Origin: Lachnospiraceae bacterium
GTDB taxonomy: Bacteria > Bacillota > Clostridia > Lachnospirales > Lachnospiraceae
Assembly: GCA_009774585.1 (NCBI GenBank)
Contig: VSOA01000258.1
Location: 1 to 5,439, forward strand
Direction: 5' to 3'
DNA: 5,439 nt
A program made the translations under genes and the position numbers. Below, one piece after another: positions 1 to 5,439 of the stretch (positions are counted from its first letter, which is position 1; every line of letters begins with the position of its first letter). The notes under the pieces are model-generated. The model did not search any database. It was not told the DNA's origin and saw only the letters and a list, made by a program, of their open reading frames with translations.

Positions 1-12
1 GATTTATAGAGT

Positions 13-41
13 TATGTCTATGAAAACAATAACAATGTCAA
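13..41 (-). promoter_or_regulatory. Weak possible promoter facing left, downstream of the peptidase gene
   Basis: The minus strand has a consensus TTGACA (41-36) followed after 17 bases by GACATA (18-13), a poor -10 element. It could drive a gene beyond the left edge of the window. No hairpin-plus-U-run terminator was seen between the peptidase stop at 79 and this site, so the operon may also continue leftwards. Confidence 0.2.
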
Positions 42-78
42 GCAGTTATCACACATTCAAGTAGTTCTTCCTAATGTA

Positions 79-900
79 TTATACATATCCGCCGACACGC
101 ATCTCATAAAGCATTCTTTCATGTCTCTTATCAATTACACTGCTCTTTCCGCATAAAAACAACTGATCCATCAATTCCGTGTCATATAAATGTCTTTCGA
201 TATATTTCCACACCTGAGTTTCCCCATTATAATATGCAAGATCCTTGTAATTGGGCAGTTCACCGGTTCCCCTGAAGGCACGCTGAACCGAGTCAAAGCA
301 CCGCCCTGCCGGTTCTCCCCCGGTCAGATGTTCGATGCGGCACTGGATTTCATATACTTCCCTGAAATTCTTCCCGAGTAAAGACGCCAGTCCGATGCTG
401 ACATAATGCAGAAGCCCAAAATCTTCATATTGATGACTAACTGCCTGATCAACCGCCTTGGCAACTCCCTCCTCAAAAGACTCATAGCCCGGGAGCCCTT
501 GGAAAAAAGCTTTGATTTCACAGGACTCGTAAGGCAGGAAGCGAAGCGCATGAACACCCAGTTCGTGTATGATAATCGATTTCCGTTCCTCCCTCGTATA
601 AGCGCCCCTGCTGCGTCTCCTCGGGAACTGAATCCTTTTCTGTTCACAATTAACGGATGCCACTGCCCCGTCAGGAATTACCAATGCCTTCCATTCGTTC
701 AAATCTACGCATACGTCTGCCGCTACGTCTTCTCCAAATTCTGCACTGATAATTTCATTTGTAATCATGCAGGCTTCTTCTATGGAAAACACCTGCTGCC
801 CGGACGGAATATGCAACAGGAAAGCGGCATAAAACTGCTCTATTACATCAGCAAACCAGTCGAACGTCTGCTTTTCAGGTCTGAAAATTCCATCGTTCAC
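79..900 (-). CDS. DUF1704 / MATCAP-like zinc metallopeptidase, catalytic C-terminal part
   Basis: This 273-residue frame matches the catalytic half of DUF1704 peptidases, which include bacterial 'QEGLA motif' proteins and eukaryotic MATCAP tyrosine carboxypeptidases. Visible signatures are HELGVHALR at residues 112-120 (HExxxH, with H112 and H117 as zinc ligands and E113 as general base), YESFEEGVA at 139-147 (E144 is the expected third ligand, in the place of QEGLA), and RAFRG at 207-211 followed by YKDLAYYNG at 218-226. The stretch before the zinc site (W70 to P94, with VN at 83-84 and FP at 92-93) fits the family's pre-catalytic strands. No signal peptide or membrane segment is seen, so it is probably cytoplasmic. 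The start is GTG at 900, overlapping the preceding stop as GTGA and lacking a Shine-Dalgarno sequence. It is therefore made by translational coupling or as part of a frameshift fusion with the 897-1379 frame. The natural substrate is unknown; C-terminal residue trimming of a protein is an inference from MATCAP. Confidence 0.85.
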   Translation of the reverse strand: MNDGIFRPEKQTFDWFADVIEQFYAAFLLHIPSGQQVFSIEEACMITNEIISAEFGEDVAADVCVDLNEWKALVIPDGAVASVNCEQKRIQFPRRRSRGAYTREERKSIIIHELGVHALRFLPYESCEIKAFFQGLPGYESFEEGVAKAVDQAVSHQYEDFGLLHYVSIGLASLLGKNFREVYEIQCRIEHLTGGEPAGRCFDSVQRAFRGTGELPNYKDLAYYNGETQVWKYIERHLYDTELMDQLFLCGKSSVIDKRHERMLYEMRVGGYV

Positions 901-1379
901 TTCGTGCAGGGGCCCAGCATTTCAAGCAGTTCACCGTACATTATTTTATCTTCTTTAGAAAAGTTGTGAACAGGAATTGCTGAAAGCTTTTCGCCTAAAG
1001 CCGACCAGAATACATCCGCAGCCGGTTCTCCGTACAAGGCTGTATTGGCTCGTTTATGCTCTCCGGCTACTGTCTCTCTGCCATCGGGTTCCGAATGATT
1101 ATAAAGATAATTGGCATGTACAAACCGGTTCCTTTTCAAATTGTTCTCCAAAATCAATGCCGCCATTGTTTTTTTCTTCTCCGGCAGTCGTGACAATTCC
1201 AGCTTCTTATTTAATGCAATAATCGTACTAATATTCTGTTCAACCCGTTTGATGTCCATATTCCCATAGCTGTTTTGCGGCTTGGAAAGTTCACGATTCG
1301 CAAGCAATTCCTCTTTTGCATCAGGATTTGTATTATTGAGCATATCTATCACATTTATGTCAGTTTCATTTATTAACAA
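897..1379 (-). CDS. DUF1704 N-terminal helical part, separate small frame or first half of a frameshifted gene
   Basis: This 160-residue, mostly helical frame lies 7 bases after the stop of the large TPR gene and overlaps the catalytic frame by 4 bases. It resembles the region preceding the peptidase core in DUF1704 proteins: an N-terminal helix with IIALN at 53-57, an aromatic patch ANYLYN at 89-94, and ANTALYGEP at 111-119, which fits the family's '..S..LYG.P...L..A' segment. Its end (MLGPCTK, then TGA) reads into the catalytic frame as LGPLHEVNDG after a -1 shift. The start used here is TTG at 1379; the nearest AGGAG is about 16 bases upstream, which is too far to be convincing. An in-frame ATG at 1343 is an alternative. 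It could instead be an independent small partner protein. However, its position, its motif and the combined length of about 433 residues favour half of a single peptidase gene. Confidence 0.65.
   Translation of the reverse strand: MLINETDINVIDMLNNTNPDAKEELLANRELSKPQNSYGNMDIKRVEQNISTIIALNKKLELSRLPEKKKTMAALILENNLKRNRFVHANYLYNHSEPDGRETVAGEHKRANTALYGEPAADVFWSALGEKLSAIPVHNFSKEDKIMYGELLEMLGPCTK
909..915 (-). other. G_GGC_CCC slippery-type heptamer joining the two DUF1704 frames
   Basis: Read on the minus strand, the end of the 160-residue frame is CTG GGC CCC TGC ACG AAG TGA. The heptamer G_GGC_CCC fits X_XXY_YYZ in the zero frame, 9 bases before the TGA. A -1 slip gives L-G-P-L-H-E-V-N-D-G and continues through the whole catalytic frame. 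One added G in the GGG run does the same. No convincing downstream stem-loop or upstream Shine-Dalgarno stimulator was seen, and GC-rich slip codons are poor ones. A recent indel or a sequencing error at this run is therefore at least as likely as programmed frameshifting. Confidence 0.45.
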
Positions 1380-1386
1380 GCAATTT

Positions 1387-4300
1387 TTAAATCCGCTCCT
1401 GCAGCTCTGTCAATTCTTCCTCTGTTTTGTTAAGTTTCGGTTCAAAAACCTCTTTGCACTGCTTCGTTAAATACCGATATCCTTCTAGTGCCTTTTTATA
1501 ATATGTTTCTGCATCGGTATACTTTTGAAGCCGTTCACTTAAAAGCACTGCAAAGCTGTAATATATCTCTGATAATTTATCGTTATCAAATCCTTTATTT
1601 TTTACGGCGTATTTATCACATATATCGCACGCCTTTTGCAGCATCTGCTCCGCTTTATAATAATATTGCTCTTCAAATCTGGAATCTCCCATAAGAGCCA
1701 GAAGTTTACCGTAACTGCAGTATGTTTCCGCCAGACATACCCCATATGCCATCACATCCTTGTCCGCCATACTCTCTCTTATTGCAATCGCTTCCTCAAA
1801 ATATTTTCCTGCCTGCGCATACATATGTTCCCCGGCATCCGTCAGAATAATTCCATATTCATGTAGCGTATAGGCAAGTTCTACTCTGTAAGATGGCTTT
1901 TCCTTCACAATCTCAGAACGGATGGCATATGCCCTCTCACATATCTCCTGTGCTTTCTCATTATCTCCCCGTAGATTCAGCATCGTCGCATAATTGCTGT
2001 ATACCAGCGCCAATGCCGGACGGAAAGCAGACGGATTCGTCTTTGCATTTCTGCTCCGAATATCTATCGCTTTCTTATAATACATTTCCGCCTTCTCGTA
2101 CTCTCCCTTCTTTTTATACACAAACCCAAGATTATTATAGGTATGGGTAAGCTGCATCAACGGCTGATAATTATAAGTTGTACTCTTCTCTGCCAGCCGC
2201 CCGCGTATCTCTAACGCTTTCTCATGATATTCTATCGCCTTATCCAGTTGATTTCTCTTGTTTGCCAGCATCGCTCTTGTGTTATAGGCTTCCGCCAGCA
2301 CCGGCTCATACATTTCCGGCTCATGTTGTACCAGTTTACTCAGGTTGGCAATATTTATCTCTAATCCCTTTTCCGCCTGTTCGAGTTGATTGGTTTTCCA
2401 GAGCAGTCTACTCAACTCATTGAAAATCTCAGCGCGCAGTCCTCGGTTATCACAAGTACCCTTATTAAAAATCTCAAGCGCTTCTCTATAGTTCCTTTCG
2501 CCTCTTTCATACTGTTTATCCCAATAGCATAAATTGCCCAGAAGCTTTAACAGCCTGATTCTTTCTTCATCCGAAGCGCCATCCGACAGCCCGTATAAGC
2601 ATTTTAATTCTTCGCCGGCCTTAATACCGTCCGTGTATTTTCGTTGATTCAACAGAAATTCCGCGAACTCATACATTGTAACATACTCTATATGCCATTC
2701 TTTGGAAAGAGCTGTGATACGCTTATATATTTCAATAATTTCATTTTCAAGGTCATTGCTGATGCCCTTCGTCTTTAAGTTAGAAATCAATGTCCTCTGT
2801 GATGAAATAAACTGGCTTAGTATTTCCTTCTCTGCCTTCATGCTCTGCTCTAGTGCAGTAATTTCCCCGCTCCACTCCCTGCTACGCAGTATCTTCTCTG
2901 CCTTCCCATAATCGCCATATTCTATGACATCCGCAATCGCCTCCTTTTCCCTGATGTCCATTGTACTGTTATCACGCAGTTTACCAGTCAGCAGTTGCAG
3001 GTTATCCCAGATATCCCCTGTCATCTTATTGATATCTTCGTTCTGTCCCTTTAGTTCTTCCTCCAACGCTTTTATCCTTTTATTCTCTTCCGTACTTTGA
3101 CTTGTGCGGTAAGCTTTACCGGCCTCTCTATACTGATTCTGTAAATCATCCCTTTGTCTGCAAGCCTTTCCAAAGTATTCATTGTTCCGGAATTGTATAA
3201 TGGCCCGGGTCGAGAAGTCCACCTGCGGCGCTTCCATTCTCAAATTCTGTAAAATATCCAGTTCTATCCGGTTAATATTCTTAAAGCAGATGGGACTCCT
3301 GCCATAATCTTTACTGTACCTGTCTTTCCATTCCTCTCTGCCACCATTGTCCGCCTGCACGGTTTCTTTGGCGGACATGTCCCTAAAGCACATATGTAAC
3401 TGTACGCCTTTCTCATCCTGCATTCTGTCAGAATTGAGCCGGTGTGCCAGCTCGTATGTTTCCTGCATCCATTTTTCCATCTTGGTTCCAACCAGTATAT
3501 AACCGTATTTACAATTCCGAATATCCTGCGGCGCTTCACCGGCATAACATCGCAGGTTTAAATGGACAGCGTTCTGACTGCAGTTCTGTTCTTCCACAAA
3601 GTTCTGCAGGCTGACGATATCATCCTGAAACTCATCCGGAGCCGCCACAAGACATATCTTTATTTCATCCGGCGAAACCTCCTCTGCGTCAATGGCTTCC
3701 TGCTTTGATTCTTCTGTCAGCGCCACAATTTCCGGAGAATCTTCCTGCCCTTCGGAATGATACACTTTCTGTCCATAGGCAGTCTGTGCTTCTTCACCTT
3801 TTCCCCAAATTAATTGATGTATTTCTCTCACCATATCATTCGTATTCTCTGCCATGCCATTTAGTTTCCCAATGCCGCTATTCAGTTCTTCTACCTTTCG
3901 CTCTGTATTCTTTACATCCTTCCCGATATCTTTGGTATCACTTTTTACTTTTTTTACATCCAGCAGAATCCTGCTGCTCTTAGCGTCTATTCTTTGCAGA
4001 AATTCAACGCAGGATCTTATACTTCCTTCCGGCGGTTCATTCCATGCCTGTGCAACAACAAACAGACCTTTCTTCAAATCATGTTCATATTCCTCAAATT
4101 TGTTTTTATTATTAAGTCTGCAATACTCACACCATAATAAATCAGCCAGTTCCATGTTCTGATATCCGCATCGGCTGCGCATTTCATCCGTAATCTTGAC
4201 TTGCGGAATAAAAATCCTAATTTCTTCTATGACAACGTCAACATACTTTTCTGAAACGCCTGACGATAACATATGCTCTCTGGATAGAGCTTCCTTCATT

Positions 4301-4452
4301 TTCAGACTCTCTCCCAAAATATACTTTTCAAGATTATCCCTATCCCGTCGAGAAACTTTCTCTTTCAGCAAATCAGATGTCTCCATAAAATTCTTCACAT
4401 AAGACATACCGTTTATGACTGTATTGGCAATCAGCATGAAAGTTTCATACAT
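1387..4452 (-). CDS. Large TPR-repeat protein with coiled coil and possible TIR/SEFIR-like domain
   Basis: This is a predicted cytoplasmic protein of 1021 residues and the first gene of the operon. The start chosen is ATG 4452 because AAGGAG lies 8 bases upstream; an in-frame ATG at 4479 lies upstream of that site and has none of its own. Residues 1-150 are helical and of unrecognised family. Residues 155-215 look like a coiled coil (KVKSDTKDIGKDVKNTERKV). Residues 263-405 alternate strands and helices: KICLVAA at 264-270, YGYILVGTKMEKW at 316-328, and ETYELAHRL at 331-339, whose Glu and following Ala resemble the 'S..W..E...A' segment of TIR/SEFIR folds. Residues 415-570 are helical. Residues 575-1000 carry TPRs of roughly 42-50 residues, clearest at 772-799 (YNNLGFVYKKKGEYEKAEMY), with others near 640-665, 722-750, 815-847, 880-895 and 965-992. 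No Walker A motif is present, so it is not a STAND/NACHT ATPase. It probably senses, or scaffolds partners for, the downstream peptidase; the trigger is unknown. Confidence 0.8.
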   Translation of the reverse strand: MYETFMLIANTVINGMSYVKNFMETSDLLKEKVSRRDRDNLEKYILGESLKMKEALSREHMLSSGVSEKYVDVVIEEIRIFIPQVKITDEMRSRCGYQNMELADLLWCEYCRLNNKNKFEEYEHDLKKGLFVVAQAWNEPPEGSIRSCVEFLQRIDAKSSRILLDVKKVKSDTKDIGKDVKNTERKVEELNSGIGKLNGMAENTNDMVREIHQLIWGKGEEAQTAYGQKVYHSEGQEDSPEIVALTEESKQEAIDAEEVSPDEIKICLVAAPDEFQDDIVSLQNFVEEQNCSQNAVHLNLRCYAGEAPQDIRNCKYGYILVGTKMEKWMQETYELAHRLNSDRMQDEKGVQLHMCFRDMSAKETVQADNGGREEWKDRYSKDYGRSPICFKNINRIELDILQNLRMEAPQVDFSTRAIIQFRNNEYFGKACRQRDDLQNQYREAGKAYRTSQSTEENKRIKALEEELKGQNEDINKMTGDIWDNLQLLTGKLRDNSTMDIREKEAIADVIEYGDYGKAEKILRSREWSGEITALEQSMKAEKEILSQFISSQRTLISNLKTKGISNDLENEIIEIYKRITALSKEWHIEYVTMYEFAEFLLNQRKYTDGIKAGEELKCLYGLSDGASDEERIRLLKLLGNLCYWDKQYERGERNYREALEIFNKGTCDNRGLRAEIFNELSRLLWKTNQLEQAEKGLEINIANLSKLVQHEPEMYEPVLAEAYNTRAMLANKRNQLDKAIEYHEKALEIRGRLAEKSTTYNYQPLMQLTHTYNNLGFVYKKKGEYEKAEMYYKKAIDIRSRNAKTNPSAFRPALALVYSNYATMLNLRGDNEKAQEICERAYAIRSEIVKEKPSYRVELAYTLHEYGIILTDAGEHMYAQAGKYFEEAIAIRESMADKDVMAYGVCLAETYCSYGKLLALMGDSRFEEQYYYKAEQMLQKACDICDKYAVKNKGFDNDKLSEIYYSFAVLLSERLQKYTDAETYYKKALEGYRYLTKQCKEVFEPKLNKTEEELTELQERI

Positions 4453-4460
4453 GGCATTAT

Positions 4461-4466
4461 CTCCTT
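4461..4466 (-). promoter_or_regulatory. Ribosome binding site for the TPR gene
   Basis: AAGGAG on the minus strand sits 8 bases before ATG 4452. This is a near-ideal Shine-Dalgarno sequence and spacing, and it fixes the start at 4452 rather than at the upstream in-frame ATG at 4479. Confidence 0.85.
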
Positions 4467-4490
4467 TTTTGTAGTTCATGATTCTTTAAT

Positions 4491-4519
4491 ATTTTAATCC
4501 TTAATTTAATGATAGAGAA
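4491..4519 (-). promoter_or_regulatory. Possible sigma-70-type promoter of the operon
   Basis: The minus strand has TAAAAT (4496-4491), one mismatch from TATAAT, with a weak TTCTCT (4519-4514) 17 bases upstream. It falls in the 68-base AT-rich gap between the YD-repeat remnant's stop and the TPR gene, where an operon promoter would be expected. The -35 match is poor, and AT-rich sequence gives such hits by chance. Confidence 0.25.
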
Positions 4520-4520
4520 A

Positions 4521-4709
4521 TTAATCCTCCAACAAGTCCAATTCGCTATTATAATATATACGTTCTGTCACGTTCCCCCAAGGGTCATATGTATACTCCA
4601 CAGTAGCCGCTCTTCCATCCACATAATTAAGAGGGTCTTCATTCTTATCATAGTAAGATGCCTTGCCCGTCTACCACATATCGTTATATTCGCGTTCATA
4701 TACCGCATA
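4521..4709 (-). pseudogene. 3' end of a YD/RHS-like repeat gene, remnant with internal stop
   Basis: Reading the minus strand from 4709 gives YAVYEREYNDMW, then TAG (4673-4671), then TGKASYYDKNED and VEYTYDPWGNVTERIYY, ending SELDLLED with TAA at 4523-4521. The YDPWGN and SYYDKNED motifs place it in the YD/RHS-like repeat family, whose members are usually large surface-exposed or secreted proteins built of tandem strand-forming repeats. It has no start, and its upstream part is missing because the sequence turns into an opposite-strand copy at the palindrome 4702-4715. The TAG could derive from a CAG Gln codon. The reading frame ends on the same strand only 68 bases before the TPR operon, so it looks like the true 3' end of a former gene. 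It is most likely non-functional here. Confidence 0.65.
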
Positions 4710-4715
4710 TGCGGT
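4702..4715. repeat. Perfect 14-base palindrome at the junction of the two YD-repeat fragments
   Basis: ACCGCATATGCGGT reads identically on both strands, with imperfect symmetry just outside (TATACCGCAT against ATGCGGTTATA). Going right, it codes YAVIRFEYDEYG on the plus strand; going left, it codes YAVYEREYNDMW on the minus strand. Homologous repeat units thus meet head to head at the same codon. This is consistent with an inversion or fold-back junction rather than a protein-binding operator. Confidence 0.75.
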
Positions 4716-5376
4716 TATACGGTTTGAATATGACGAATATGGACAGAGAATCAGAGAAAGCTACTATGATGGAAATAATAACTCCATAATTAGTACAAAA
4801 TACCAATGTGCCAGTTTCATCTATGGATATGATGAGAAAGGGAATAAAACTCGGATCAAATATCTGGATACAGACAATGAGATCATGGTGCGCAGAGACT
4901 TGGGATATGCTCAGGTGGCAATAGGATACGATAGTGTGGGAAATAAAATATCCGAGAGCTATTTTGATGCGAAAGGGAATCCGGCAGTATGGAAAGAGGG
5001 GGGTTATGCGTCATACATAGACGAGTACAATAATGTGAAATGGATGGAAACAAGATATTTTGATAAGCAGGGCAGGTTAATACTACGCAGCGACAAAGGT
5101 TTTGCAGTTATCAAAAATGAATATGATGCATATGGTCAGCAGATTACCCAGACATATTATGACGCTTCTGACAGGCTGCAGCCGATTATCCATAAGGAAT
5201 ATCAATGTGCCGGTTTCCAACACGAATATGACGACAAAGGGAATCAAGTGTATACCGGCTACCTTGGGCTGGATGGAGATTTGATGGTGCGCAGGGATTT
5301 AGGGTATGCACAAGTGGAAAAGATATATGACAATGTTGGTAATAAAATCAGGGAGGCATATTTAGGGAACCGCTGA
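4708..5376 (+). pseudogene. YD/RHS-like repeat fragment without a start
   Basis: About 222 residues of tandem repeats of about 33 residues follow the pattern GYA...xEYDxxGNxxxxxYYDxxG, as in GYAQVAIGYDSVGNKI, NEYDAYGQQITQTYYDA and HEYDDKGNQVYTGYLG. Such repeats form elongated beta-rich wraps in RHS and wall-associated proteins. No start codon with a ribosome binding site precedes the repeat. The frame is open back to an ATG at 4663, but those first residues are only the antisense of the minus-strand remnant. There is no signal peptide, and the frame ends abruptly inside a repeat (EAYLGNR, TGA at 5374-5376). Another frame continues EPLIN before TAG at 5382-5384, which suggests a small deletion. 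It may be a dead fragment, or a silent repeat cassette able to recombine with an intact homologue elsewhere. Confidence 0.65.
4804..5365 (+). repeat. 399-base (133-codon) direct superrepeat inside the YD-repeat fragment
   Basis: CAATGTGCC at 4804 recurs at 5203, and ATGGTGCGCAG at 4885 recurs at 5284. Both are exactly 399 bases apart, with similar flanking sequence (YQCA.F...YD.KGN, and MVRRDLGYAQV...YD.VGNKI). One superrepeat equals four units of about 33 residues. This implies past duplication of a four-unit block. The second copy is incomplete, stopping at the fragment's end. Confidence 0.7.
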
Positions 5377-5439
5377 TTAATTAGTTTTATTTTCAGCATT
5401 ATCCCGTTTTGTCAGGTTTTTTAGAATGCCAGCGGAAAT

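Noticed and set aside
406..969. Plus-strand open frame of 187 residues
   Set aside because: It lies antisense to the DUF1704 catalytic frame, which has clear family motifs. The plus frame shows no recognisable domain.
1387..4452. STAND/NACHT (NLR-like) ATPase in the large protein
   Set aside because: The layout of N-terminal domain plus TPR suggested it, but no Walker A (GxxxxGK[ST]) or Walker B motif is visible between the alpha/beta domain and the TPRs.
1387..4452. CHAT caspase-like protease domain fused to the TPRs
   Set aside because: No His-Cys dyad in the usual CHAT context was found. The protein ends shortly after the TPR array.
4453..4479. N-terminal extension of the TPR protein from the ATG at 4479
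   Set aside because: The AAGGAG ribosome binding site lies inside this stretch and is ideally spaced for the ATG at 4452.
4663..4707. ATG at 4663 as the start of the plus-strand YD-repeat protein
   Set aside because: The first 15 residues are the antisense of the minus-strand repeat remnant, there is no ribosome binding site, and homology to the repeat begins only at 4708.
1..5439. CRISPR array, tRNA, rRNA or insertion sequence
   Set aside because: No regularly spaced short repeats, cloverleaf-like segment, transposase motif or terminal inverted repeat was seen. The only repeats are coding YD units and the palindrome at 4702-4715.

Overview
The window looks like an accessory region from a Clostridia-type Firmicute, plausibly Lachnospiraceae. 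This inference rests on AT-leaning coding sequence, a strong AAGGAG ribosome binding site, and YD/RHS-like repeats with the GYA...EYD..GN...YYD..G pattern often seen in gut Clostridia. No housekeeping gene, RNA gene, CRISPR array or insertion sequence was recognised, so the taxonomic call is weak.

Positions 79-4452 hold a compact minus-strand operon. The first gene (4452 down to 1387) encodes a 1021-residue protein. It has a helical N-terminus, a coiled coil, a possible TIR/SEFIR-like alpha/beta domain, a helical linker and a long C-terminal TPR array. Seven bases after its stop comes a 160-residue reading frame (1379 to 897), which overlaps by 4 bases (GTGA) a 273-residue reading frame (900 to 79). 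The last two look like the N- and C-terminal halves of one DUF1704 metallopeptidase, the family that includes bacterial 'QEGLA motif' proteins and eukaryotic MATCAP tubulin tyrosine carboxypeptidases. The C-terminal part carries HExxxH, a downstream EEGVA that replaces QEGLA, and the RAFRG...KD signature. The two frames meet next to G_GGC_CCC, a slippery-type heptamer in the correct frame. A -1 shift there, or one extra G in the run, gives a single protein of about 433 residues.

Positions 4521-5376 hold two fragments of YD/RHS-like repeat genes arranged head to head. A minus-strand fragment (4709 to 4521) has an internal TAG and ends 68 bases upstream of the operon's first start codon. A plus-strand fragment (4708 to 5376) has no credible start. 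They meet at the same point of the repeat unit, on a perfect 14-base palindrome (4702-4715), which suggests an inversion or fold-back junction. Positions 1-78 and 5377-5439 show no gene; 1-78 has only a weak possible promoter facing left.

The working idea is that the large TPR protein is a sensor or scaffold that controls or targets a DUF1704 peptidase effector, in the manner of other bacterial defence or conflict modules that pair TPR proteins with proteases. The peptidase family assignment is well supported by motifs. The functional pairing and any defence role are inference.
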